Shown here piece by piece: positions 25,003 to 32,985 of a stretch of DNA of 64,000 bases. The translations under genes and the position numbers were made by a program. Source of the DNA: Streptomyces brasiliensis (lineage in GTDB: Bacteria; Actinomycetota; Actinomycetes; Streptomycetales; Streptomycetaceae); assembly GCF_014647875.1 (NCBI RefSeq), contig NZ_BMQA01000014.1:62001-126000 (forward strand). The letters are read 5' to 3'. Position 1 is the first letter of the stretch, and each line of letters opens with the position of its first letter. The notes beneath the pieces are model-generated. The model saw only the letters and a program-made list of their open reading frames with translations, searched no databases and was not told where the DNA came from.

Positions 25003-25488
25003 ATGCGTCTCTCAACAGTCGCGATCATCCCCTTCTTGGCAGCCGGGGTGGCCTTCACGGGTGCGGCGCCCGCTATGGCAGATCCGCAACCCAACCCGAC
25101 TACGCCCACCACCAGCACCATGCCGCAACCCAGCCCGACTACGCCCACCACCAGCACCAGCACCATGCCGCAACCCAACCCGACTCCGCCCACCACCAGC
25201 ACCAGCACCATGCCGCAACCCGGAACGGGTTCGGGATTCGGCAACGGGGGGCGGGTCGGCCACGGCCAAGGCAACGGGTTCGGGTTCGGCAACGTCCGGC
25301 CAGGCCACGGGTTCGGTGACCGGAACCACATCCACCACTTCCGGCTGCACCGGCACCACCAGTTCTGCTTCTTCGTGCACCGCCACGTGGTGATCCGGAT
25401 TATCCGGTTTGATCACCGTGGTGTGGTGATCGTCAAGACGATCATCCCCGGCCACCTTGTGTGCCTCAGCCCGTTCAGGAACTTCTGA
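25003..25488 (+). CDS. exported PT-repeat, Gly- and His-rich small protein
   Basis: A 161-residue protein with an excellent ribosome site (AGGAGG 9 bases before ATG 25003) and a signal peptide, MRLSTVAIIPFLAAGVAFTG, ending near AAPAMA. The mature part has three blocks: a Pro/Thr/Ser repeat (units like PTTPTTSTSTMPQPN, about residues 28-70), a Gly-rich stretch (GSGFGNGGRVGHGQGNGFGF), and a C-terminal part rich in His and hydrophobics (HIHHFRLHRHHQFCFFVHRH, then VVIRIIRFDHRGVVIVK). The PT block looks like a cell-wall spacer and the His cluster could bind metal. I recognise no family. It is flanked on the left by a TOPRIM relic and on the right by LuxR relics. Confidence 0.75.
   Translation: MRLSTVAIIPFLAAGVAFTGAAPAMADPQPNPTTPTTSTMPQPSPTTPTTSTSTMPQPNPTPPTTSTSTMPQPGTGSGFGNGGRVGHGQGNGFGFGNVRPGHGFGDRNHIHHFRLHRHHQFCFFVHRHVVIRIIRFDHRGVVIVKTIIPGHLVCLSPFRNF
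25084..25215 (+). repeat. in-frame tandem repeat coding the PT-rich linker
   Basis: Three consecutive units of 39, 45 and 45 bases, each starting CCGCAACCCA and ending CACCAGCACCATG, plus a partial fourth. The first unit lacks one 6-base ACCAGC step. All changes keep the reading frame, as expected of a surface-protein linker that grows and shrinks by slippage. Confidence 0.8.
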
Positions 25489-25630
25489 GGAGAATCTCAG
25501 TGTGGGAACCAGGACCTGAAAGAAGTGCCGACCCGGTGACCGCGAACGCGAACGGTCACCGGGTCGGCGTGGGGTGGCCCGCGCCCGAAAGGCGAAGTGC
25601 GCCGGCCACGAAGCAGGAGGTATCGCCCTG

Positions 25631-25684
25631 ATGGCGGCCGAAGGACTCACCAACCGGGAGATCACGGAGCGGCTCTATCGCTGA
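25631..25684 (+). pseudogene. fragment of a LuxR helix-turn-helix
   Basis: The short frame MAAEGLTNREITERLYR followed by a stop matches the first half of the LAL helix-turn-helix (compare LAAEGLTNKQIGERLFLSHR in the gene ending at 28763). Nothing upstream continues it, so it is a small remnant left by recombination with a LAL gene. Confidence 0.5.
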
Positions 25685-25842
25685 GCGGTCTGCTGCGTTC
25701 CCACGCCGCTTCCCTACGTCGCGCCGGGCCGGAGGACGGGGTCCGCTGCACGCCGGGCGGGCCGAATAAGAAGATCGAAACGGTCCTTCGCGGCGCCATT
25801 GAACTCCAGGTCGATGGCGGCCGGGAACTGACTTGAACATCC

Positions 25843-25860
25843 AAATGATCATTTAAATTT
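25843..25860. promoter_or_regulatory. AT-rich palindrome ahead of the LAL gene
   Basis: AAATGATCATTT (25843-25854) is a perfect 12-bp palindrome followed directly by AAATTT, in an 80-base AT-rich island unlike its surroundings. It may hold the promoter or operator of the LAL gene at 26006. Confidence 0.4.
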
Positions 25861-26005
25861 CAATCGATCACCACTAACCCATGTACGTCTCACGTCCACC
25901 CAGTTATGTTAGACATAGGTGACAAGAGCCCATCAGTAGCTGACATCACCATGTCTCCATTCGGGGCTGCCAGTGGTGACAGCAGGACTCTTCAGAGGTG
26001 CATCC

Positions 26006-28763
26006 TTGGACGACCAGACTCCGCCGTCGACGCTGTTCGGCCGCGAGGAAGAGCTGCGCAGGCTCGACACCTTCCTGGAGCGAGCCCGACGACAGGGCGA
26101 CACCCTCCTCCTGTACGGCGAGCCGGGCGTGGGCAAGACCCGCCTGCTCGAGGCCGCCGTGGAACGCGCCTCCGCGCAGGAGATCCGCGTCATCCGGGCC
26201 ACCGGTGTCCAGTACATGGCGGACGTCAGCTACGCCGTACTCGGCGAGCTGCTCCTCCCGCTGTCTTCGGGACTCACCGAGCTGGACGAAGAGTTCCAGG
26301 ACGCCCTGACGGCGGCCCTCAGCTGGCACAGCGGCCCGTTTCCGTCACGCCTGATGATCCTCAACGCCTGCCTCACCCTGCTGCGGCGGCAGGCCGAGAA
26401 GAGTCCGCTGTTGCTCGTGGTGGACGACCTGCCCTGGGCCGACAGCCCCAGCGCGGTCGCGCTCGGTTTCGTGGCCCGCCGGCTGGCCGACAGCAGAGTG
26501 GGCCTGATCACCGCCTCCCGCACCAACGAGCACGACCACTTCCAGCGCAGCAGGCTTCCGGTACTGCAGGTCAAGCCGATCGGCGAGGGCCCCTCGGGCG
26601 AACTGGTCCGCGCCGCGTTCCCCGCCATGGCACCGAGCGTGCGACATCGTCTGGTCGCCGAGGCCCGGGGCAATCCGCTGGCCCTGCTGGAACTGCCCGC
26701 GGCCCTGCACACCGATCAGCTGTCCGGCATCAGGGCACTGCCGGACGTACTCCCGCTCACACGCCATGTCGAGTCGGTGTTCGCGGCCCGCGTCGCCCTG
26801 CTGCCTCCCCAGACACGGGCAATCCTCCTCATCTTGACCCAGGAGGGCACCGGCGACCTGCGCGTACTCCAGCGGGCCGCAGGTGCCGAACCCGTCCTCG
26901 ATCACCTCGCACCGGCCGAGAGCGTGAAGTTGATCAAGGTGGACCTCGCCTCGCGAAATGTGGAATTCCGCCATCCCCTCGTGTGCTCGGCGGTAGTGGA
27001 CTCCGCCGGGGAGGCCGAGCTGCGCCGGACCCACCGACTGCTCGCCGACCTGTTCACCGACGATCCGGAGCGCCGTGCCGGGCACCTCGCCGAAGCGGCG
27101 AACGAAGCCGACGAGTCGGTCGCGGCCCTGCTGGAGGAAGCCGCTCGTCGCAAGCTGCGCCGCGGTGACGCGGTCGGGGCCATGACCGCTCTCGTCCGAG
27201 CCGCGCAGTGCAGCGCCCACGCCGACGGCCGCTGCCGGCGGCTCGCCGAGGCCTCCTATCTGGCCGCCCACGTCACCGGTGATCTGAGCACCGCCACCCA
27301 TCTGCTGGACGAGATCCGCACCATCGACCCACGGTTCGGCGGCTCACTGCATGCGGCGGCCGCCGCCGCCCACGTGCTGATCAACGGTGATGGCGACGCC
27401 GAGACGGCTTACGCGCTGCTCCTCGAGGCCATCGAGAAGGGGGACCACGACTACCGGGCTTCCCGCACCGACCTCGTCGAGGCACTCCATACCTTGCTGA
27501 TGATCTGCTGGTTCGCCGGCCGGGAGGACTTCTGGCCGCCGCTGTACGCCGCCATCGACCGGCTCCAGCCGCAACCGCCCAGCAGTTTGCTGCTCATGAG
27601 CAGGACAGTCCCCGATGCCGCCCGCACACCACCCGACGTACGGCGGCGTGTGGCCGAGCTGATCGACCACCAGGACGAGCAGCGGGAGCCGCATCAGCTG
27701 ATGCGCATCCACACCTCGGCCATCTATCTGGACATGCTCGGCAACTATCGTGCGGGAGACTGGCGCCTCGTCGAGCAGGGCCGGACGGGCGGCGCCGTGC
27801 GCACTACCCTGAGCGCGCTCTTGCACCTGGGTCGATGACTTCGTGGTCGGGCGCTGGGAGGAGGCCGAGCGGCTGGCCGACGAGGGCTTGGAACTCGCCG
27901 AAAGCCATGGCTACGCCTTTATGACCTGGTTCTTTCACTTCCACAAGGCCCTGCTGGCCGCGGCCCGCGGCGACCCGGAGGCGCACTGGTGGGCGGATGA
28001 ACTCACACGCGTCACCACCGCCCGCAAGGCCTACGGCGCGGCCCTGACCGCACACCACCCCAGAGCACTCGCCGCCGCCGGGCGCGGCGACTGGGAGGCC
28101 GTCTACCAGCACGCCTCCCGGCTCAGCCCGGCGGGCAGGCTGGCCCCATACACCTCCCATGCCCTTTGGGTGGCCCTGGACCTCGTGGAAGCGGCTCTGC
28201 GTACCAACCGGTTCGCGGACGCGGTGGCGCACGCCCGGGCGATGCGTGAGGCAGGGCTGCCGGAGCTGTCCTCCCGGCTGGCCCTGTTCACCCTGGCCGC
28301 TGAAGCGCTCGTGGCCTCGGACGAAGAGGCGCCGGCCCTCTTCGAGCGCGCCGTGTCGGCCCCCGGCGCCAATCACTGGCCGTTCGACTACGCCCGTGTG
28401 CAACTCCTCTACGGTGAGCGCCTGCGCCGCATCGGCTCCGTGGCCGAGGCACGGTCCCATCTCGGCACCGCGCTCACCGTCTTCCAGCGTCTCAGGGCCA
28501 CCCCCTGGGCGAACAGAGCGGGCGCCGAGCTGAGGGCCGCTGGACGCAACCAGCCCCTCCCGGTCGCCGAGGGCGCGGGGACCGGGGGCCTCACGACCCA
28601 GGAGGTGGAGATTGCCATGCTCGCCGCCGAGGGCCTCACCAACAAGCAGATCGGCGAACGGCTCTTCCTTTCCCACCGCACGGTGGGCACCCATCTCTAC
28701 CGCATCTTTCCCAAGCTGGGCATCACCTCGCGCGCGGCGCTGCGGGACGCACTGTCGCAGTAG
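26006..28763 (+). pseudogene. LAL-family LuxR regulator, split by a +1 frameshift
   Basis: First frame (to a stop at 27836-27838): STLFGREEELRRLDTFLERA, Walker A YGEPGVGKTRLLEAA, Walker B LLLVVDDLPWADSPSAVAL and the GNPLALLELPAALHTDQ sensor region. Second frame (from about 27834): DDFVVGRWEEAERLADEGLE, a TPR-like part and the C-terminal helix-turn-helix LTTQEVEIAMLAAEGLTNKQ, IGERLFLSHRTVGTHLYRIF. The shift lies in the GGG run at 27829-27831; dropping one G gives LLHLVDDFVVGRW, which aligns with the intact paralogue at 32986 (LMDVCFDDFVRGEW). Total is about 918 residues, the same as that paralogue. TTG 26006 follows AGAGG; GTG 25973 is an alternative. A real mutation or an assembly error are both possible. 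Confidence 0.82.
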
Positions 28764-28859
28764 GATCCGCCGTGTAGTCCGATGGCCTGGTCTCGTCGGT
28801 GCCCTCCGGGACCCCGGCCGCCTTGAGCGGGAGCGTGAGCGCCACGGTGACAAAACGGT

Positions 28860-29405
28860 TGCGCACGAAGGCCGTGTGAGCACGAAGGCCGTGAGACCGA
28901 TGTAGCCGGTCTCACCGATGCCGGGAATCCTCGTGGCATTGCCACCGAAGTGCTTCTGCGCCGGTGAGGACACTCCGTAGGCGGTAACCGTGCCCACGGC
29001 CCAGCCGGCCAGCAGCGTCGGCGGTGGAACCAGCGGGTGAACAGGCCGCCGACCAGCGCCGGGACGGTCTGCAGGATCCAGATTCCGGCGAGCAGCTGGT
29101 AGTTGACGGCCACGGCGTTGTCCATGGTCAGGAGGAAGATCAGTGCGCCCGCCTTCACCAGCAGCGACATGATCTTGGAAACCCGGGTCTCCTGCTCGGC
29201 TTTGGCGCCCGGTCTGATGAAGTCCTTGTAGATGTTCCGCGTGAACAGGTTGCCGCGATCGACATGTTGGCAGCCGGCACCGATGCGGACGCCGATCGCA
29301 GAGAAGGCGACACCCTGGAACCATGCCGGGAACATGTCCTCGGCTGACTGCGCGCTGGTGACCTTCACCCCGGCCGCGATCGCCAGGAAGCCGAGCATTG
29401 TGCAT
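28860..29405 (-). pseudogene. relic of an SSS-family sodium/monocarboxylate symporter
   Basis: The minus strand codes for the C-terminal half of an MctC/ActP-like symporter: MFPAWFQGVAFSAIG, then NLFTRNIYKDFIRPGA, QETRVSKIMSLLVKAGALIF and LLTMDNAVAVNYQLLAGIWI followed by PALVGGLFTRWFHR. A frameshift follows, then LLAGWAVG and QKHFGGNATRIPGIGETGYI, GLTAFVLT. The first eight or so membrane segments and the extreme C-terminus are missing, and the segment after FSAIG is scrambled (normally GALVPAAIMSIAAANLF). Clearly non-functional. Confidence 0.75.
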
Positions 29406-29459
29406 TCGGCGCCCTGTCCACCGTTTCCGACCGCATGGCGACCAAGCAGGCCATCGCGG

Positions 29460-29675
29460 GACATGATGTCGGAGAGCTGCGACGCATCACTCTGCCACCG
29501 GGTCAGAGCACAGGCTGGAACTTCACGACGGTACGGTCGTCGGCTTCGTCAAGGAACCACGTGCGCCGACCATGGCCACATCGGCCGCAATCCCGGCGTC
29601 CCAGTCGTGCTCGACGTTCCTCTACGTCCTGCCGCACGACCCACCGCTGCCGAGGACGCCCCCGAAACCCAGCAA
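29460..29675 (+). pseudogene. relic of a cupin-domain protein
   Basis: Pieces of a small cupin appear in three frames in order: GELRRITLPPGQSTGWNF, then HDGTVVGFVKE, then IGRNPGVPVVLDV and the start of a LPxxxPL end. Intact relatives carry LPPGxxTGWHxHxGxxxGVVxEG and later EGRNxGxxPVVLEVLYVLP. The metal-binding His cluster is partly lost, and at least two frameshifts are needed to read through. It sits head-on to the symporter relic. Confidence 0.5.
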
Positions 29676-29679
29676 GGTC

Positions 29680-30174
29680 TCAGACACTGACATACTGCAC
29701 CGAATGCCCCTGCCTGATGCGTCGGGCGATGCCCTTCGCAACGAGCCCTTCAAGGGTCGTGCGCACGACGGTGGTCTTGATGACCCGGTCGGAATGTGCC
29801 TTGCTCAGCGTCGCCGCGACGTCGCCTGCAGAACAGGGCTCGGACCGCTCGGCCAGATGGGCCCGGATGAGGCTGACCAGCGTCGGCGCGTGCTGCTCCC
29901 GCCTTCCGGCGCCCCGCCCGCCAGCGACGCCACCGGTCACACCCCACCCCGGGGGCGCGGACGGCTGCTGCAGCGGGATGCCGCTCTCCAGGGCCCGCTG
30001 CATCGTCACGAGAACGGCATGGTTGTGCTGTAGAGCGAGGAGTCGCGATTCGAGCTGTTCCAGGTCGGCCCGGGTCTTGTCCTGCTCCCGTGCGTTTCGG
30101 TCGAGATCACTCGCCAGCTGAGCACTGTAGTGCGTCACCAAGTCCGTGGTGGTCGTCGCCTTGGTCTCGGGCAT
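29680..30174 (-). CDS. coiled-coil/winged-helix protein paired with an SsgA-like gene (module 1)
   Basis: A 164-residue protein in two parts. The N-terminal 70 residues are a predicted coiled coil (DLVTHYSAQLASDLDRNARE, QDKTRADLEQLESRLLAL). The C-terminal 70 residues look like a winged helix (PTLVSLIRAHLAERSEPCSA, GDVAATLSKAHSDRVIKTTV, VRTTLEGLVAKGIARRIRQG), with a recognition-helix-like segment and a final beta wing, HSVQYVSV. ATG 30174 has AAGGAG 8 bases ahead. It lies downstream of an SsgA-like gene on the same strand and has a close paralogue at 45262 in the same arrangement. I infer a DNA-binding partner or regulator of the SsgA-like protein; no named family is recognised. Confidence 0.75.
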   Translation of the reverse strand: MPETKATTTTDLVTHYSAQLASDLDRNAREQDKTRADLEQLESRLLALQHNHAVLVTMQRALESGIPLQQPSAPPGWGVTGGVAGGRGAGRREQHAPTLVSLIRAHLAERSEPCSAGDVAATLSKAHSDRVIKTTVVRTTLEGLVAKGIARRIRQGHSVQYVSV

Positions 30175-30342
30175 GCGGCAGACTCCTTGGTTCGGCTCCG
30201 AGTGCAGGCCACGCTCCAGAGGTCTTTCCCAGACTGCCGCCACTGAACGTCAATACACACGTCGTCCGGCGTCAGTGCACGAACTCAGTGTGGCACCCCT
30301 TGGTAAAACGTGCATCAGTATGGGCGGATGAACCTGACAACC

Positions 30343-30747
30343 TCATTCGATCAGGTGAGTCAGCGCGTCCCACTCCACGCCCGTCGACTCCTGTCCCTCG
30401 GGAACCAGGCCGTAGGTCTCGAGGAGCCACTCCGTGACGGGCTCGGCAGGCATCTCGAACAGGGCCGTGTGGGGATCGCGGCCGACTTCGAGCCACAGGA
30501 ACCACCCGCCGCCCCCGTCACTCTCCGGCCACACGGTGACATCCCCCTCGCCGGCACTGCCGGTCAGCCCGTCGGCCAGCAGTTCCCGCGAGAAGACCCA
30601 ACGCACCGGATGCTCACCTTCTGAGTCCAGGATCAGGGTGACGGCATAGGGATCCCGCACGTCATAGGAGAATTCGCAGGAGATCAGCATTGGAAGTCGC
30701 TTCGCGATCCAATATGTCGCGACAGTTGTGAGGTGCGCCTTCCTCAT
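30343..30747 (-). CDS. SsgA-like (SALP) sporulation/cell division protein, module 1
   Basis: A 134-residue member of the SsgA-like family, found only in sporulating actinomycetes, where members guide septum placement and spore-wall events. The family core is clear: LPMLISCEFSYDVRDPYAVT, LILDSEGEHPVRWVFSRELL, GEGDVTVWPE and TALFEMPAEPVTEWLLETYG. ATG 30747 (MRKAHLTTVA) matches the start of the paralogue at 46514 (MRKCHRTIQI). The gene is followed on the same strand by a coiled-coil/winged-helix gene, the same order as in the second module. Which SALP subgroup (SsgB to SsgG type or an extra copy) cannot be settled by eye. Confidence 0.88.
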   Translation of the reverse strand: MRKAHLTTVATYWIAKRLPMLISCEFSYDVRDPYAVTLILDSEGEHPVRWVFSRELLADGLTGSAGEGDVTVWPESDGGGGWFLWLEVGRDPHTALFEMPAEPVTEWLLETYGLVPEGQESTGVEWDALTHLIE

Positions 30748-31077
30748 TTCGTCCACCCCCACCTGCAAGCCAAGGAAAAGTGGTGTTCCACGGTCTCCGA
30801 CTGTTTCATCTGCTCGCTTCCCAGTTCCTGGGACAGGGTCGCCCACGCTCCACCCGGCCCGCTTCCTCATCATGCGAGGTCGCACCGCCCCTTTCCCATA
30901 CGTCAAGTGACGGTGATCCGCCGCGCGGGCGCGGCGGGCTCCGCGCGCAGGCCACCGAAACACTCCCGGGCCCCCTTGACTCACAACCTAAGTCGCCCAT
31001 CAAGACATATGAAGTAATGTGCCCCCACGCATGAGTGAGTCACCGACTCGCTGAATGGTCTGCGCAGACAAGGTTGG
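30748..31077. other. intergenic region upstream of the first SsgA-like gene
   Basis: About 330 bases; should contain the SALP promoter on the minus strand. TTGATG on that strand near 31006 is a possible -35, but no good -10 follows. The GC-rich middle has no recognised gene. Confidence 0.4.
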
Positions 31078-31138
31078 ATGATGATCAACGAAACGTACGA
31101 TCACGTCGTGGTCGGCGCAGGCACGGCCGGATGCGACC
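31078..31138 (+). pseudogene. N-terminal remnant of a GMC oxidoreductase
   Basis: MMINETYDHVVVGAGTAGC is the FAD-binding start of glucose-methanol-choline oxidoreductases (GxGxxG form VVVGAGTAG), but the similarity ends after 20 codons where unrelated sequence begins. It marks a recombination breakpoint. Confidence 0.55.
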
Positions 31139-31147
31139 GGGCAGGGT

Positions 31148-31405
31148 GTCCTCCCGCAGCGGCACGTCCACCCGGTCGTCATGATGGCCCATGAGGTAGC
31201 CGGCATCTTCCTGGTCCATGTCGCGGAGGACCATCCTCGGCGCGGCATCGGCGGCGCGCTGATGGCGACGGCCCTGCGGGTCGGGCGGGAACGCGGGATG
31301 CGGCTGGCGGCGCTCGGGGCCGGCCTGGCCGGGGAGCCCTTGTACTGGCGCTTCGGCTTCACAGCCGTCTCCGAATACCGCCTCTTCTCAGGACCCACCC
31401 CCTGA
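31148..31405 (+). pseudogene. C-terminal GNAT acetyltransferase fragment 1
   Basis: The frame carries VAEDHPRRGIGGALMATALR, VGRERGMRLAALGA and EPLYWRFGFTAVSEYRLF, that is motif A (RRGIGG) and motif B of a GNAT protein, with a normal C-terminus. The N-terminal half is absent and the frame begins inside unrelated DNA directly after the GMC remnant. It resembles the next fragment (31617) and was probably a relative of it. Confidence 0.6.
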
Positions 31406-31616
31406 CAACTAATGTCACATCTGCACCCGAAATGACATCTAGTTGAGTTATATTCGCTGTTGTGACTCGGCCAGAGATAGCAGACTTCGAGGCCCAACTC
31501 GGTAATTGCCGTGTGACTACTGACTCGGCTGGGGAGCGCAAGAGCGCGAGGACGGCTACCTCTCCGTACTCCGCAGCGGACTCGCCGGTGGCCAGGCGCG
31601 GCATCGGTGGCGCGAG

Positions 31617-31880
31617 GTGACTGCGGGCACCGCTCTACGGTGGGCGGCACACGGCATCGCTGGTGTCTACGCCGTGACCACCGACGCCGCACAGCGGCGG
31701 CAGGGAATCGGCGCGACTGTCACCCACGCCGCAGTGCACGCCGGCCGGGAGCTCTCGGCCTGCGGGTCGCCACGCTGCAGGCCACCGGCGACGGCGTGCT
31801 TGGTCTACCGACGGCTCGGCTTCTCCGTCGTCGGCGAGTACGGACTCTTCGCGGTGCCGGCTCGTGAACCGGCAGAATGA
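31617..31880 (+). pseudogene. C-terminal GNAT acetyltransferase fragment 2, doubly frameshifted
   Basis: Motif A is intact (GVYAVTTDAAQRRQGIGATV). The frame then leaves the family (SACGSPRC) while another frame carries LRVATLQATGDGVL, and the first frame resumes with VYRRLGFSVVGEYGLFAVPA. Two opposite shifts of one base explain this. The N-terminal half is missing. Confidence 0.6.
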
Positions 31881-31908
31881 TCCCCCCTTCCTGTGAGGAA
31901 CGAATCCC

Positions 31909-32238
31909 ATGACCGACATCGAACTTCCCGACGCCATCCGGACGTTCATCGAGGCGACCAACGCCCGTGACTCCGAAGCCTTCGTGGCCGCCTTCACGCT
32001 CGACGCGTACCTGAACGACTGGGGCCGCGAGTTCCACGGCCGCCGCGGGGTGAGCGATTGGAACCGGACCGACAACATCGGCGTACAGGCTCACTTCGAC
32101 CTGGTCTCGGCGAAACAGGGCCACGCTGCCGGAAGCTACCTGCTGACGCTGAAGGTGTCGGGCAACGGCTACAACGGCACCGGTCCCATGGCCTGCGAAC
32201 TGCGCGACGGACTGATCGCGAGCCTTCGGATCAGCTGA
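31909..32238 (+). CDS. nuclear transport factor 2 / SnoaL-like protein
   Basis: A 109-residue protein of the NTF2-like cone fold (MTDIELPDAIRTFIEATNARDSEAFVAAF ... GREFHGRRGVSDW), as in small isomerase-, hydratase- or binding-type proteins of the SnoaL group. The start ATG 31909 has GAGGAACG upstream. The helix-then-beta-sheet order and the DWGREFHGR segment, where the pocket residues usually sit, are intact. Function unknown. It is one of few intact genes among relics here and converges on the NAD kinase relic. Confidence 0.82.
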   Translation: MTDIELPDAIRTFIEATNARDSEAFVAAFTLDAYLNDWGREFHGRRGVSDWNRTDNIGVQAHFDLVSAKQGHAAGSYLLTLKVSGNGYNGTGPMACELRDGLIASLRIS

Positions 32239-32246
32239 GCACCCCG

Positions 32247-32896
32247 TCAGCGGGCAGCTGCCGGTGGGGGCAGCCGCATGCCGACGAGGTCGGGCGGGAG
32301 CGGGCTGTCGGGCTGGAAGAACGGCGCCGAGGGCCCGTCCGGGGCCGTGGCGGGGGCGTCGGTGAGGCGGAACCGGGCCCGGAGCCGCCCGTAGAAGTCG
32401 GTGGGGTGCAGGCGGATCTGCCGGAGCCGGTCCGGGGCGCGGAAGACACCGATCCAGTCACCGGGGTCGAGCACCCCGCGCAGCTGGCCGTCGACGCTCA
32501 CGGCGGCCTGCCCGGAGTGGGGCAGGACCCGGAGGGCGACCGGTTCGCCGGGCGCCACGACGATGCTGCGGTTGAAGGTCACGTGCGGGGCGATGGGGGT
32601 GAAGACGACCGCGTCCATGTGCGGGGACAGTACGGGGCCCCCGCGGCGAAGCTGTAGGCGGTGGAGGCGGTGGGCGTGGCCACAGCCAGCGCGTCCGCCG
32701 AGTAGGACGCCAGCAGCCTGCCCGCGAGGTAGACGCCGACGCTCACCTGGCGATCGCGGGCGAGTTTCTCCAGGACGATGTCGTTGAGGGCGTTCACGTC
32801 CAGGGCCACGCCCCAGCCCTGGCCTTCCCTGGTCTCCGGCTGGACCTGCGGGGCCGGCGGTGCGGAACCGTGCCCGTGGAGCAGCAGCGCTTCCAT
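32247..32896 (-). pseudogene. relic of NAD kinase
   Basis: The minus strand codes the C-terminal two thirds of an ATP-NAD kinase: ALNDIVLEKLARDRQVSVGV, YLAGRLLASYSADALAVATP, TASTAYSFAAG, then in another frame GGPVLSPHMDAVVFTPIAPH, FNRSIVVAPGEPVALRVLPH and VSVDGQLRG. The conserved TGSTAY has become TASTAY, the N-terminal GGDGT motif is missing and one frameshift interrupts the GGP region. A cell needs one NAD kinase, so a functional copy must lie elsewhere. Confidence 0.78.
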
Positions 32897-32985
32897 CCCG
32901 ATTCAACCCCATAAAAGTGCGGGTGAACCCCGGCTCCGGCATATCCACCTTGTTGCGTGGATCCGCCCTGAGGGAGAATTCACGG

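Noticed and set aside
25084..25215. Possible CRISPR-like repeat
   Set aside because: Units are adjacent without spacers and keep the reading frame; they code for a PT-rich linker.
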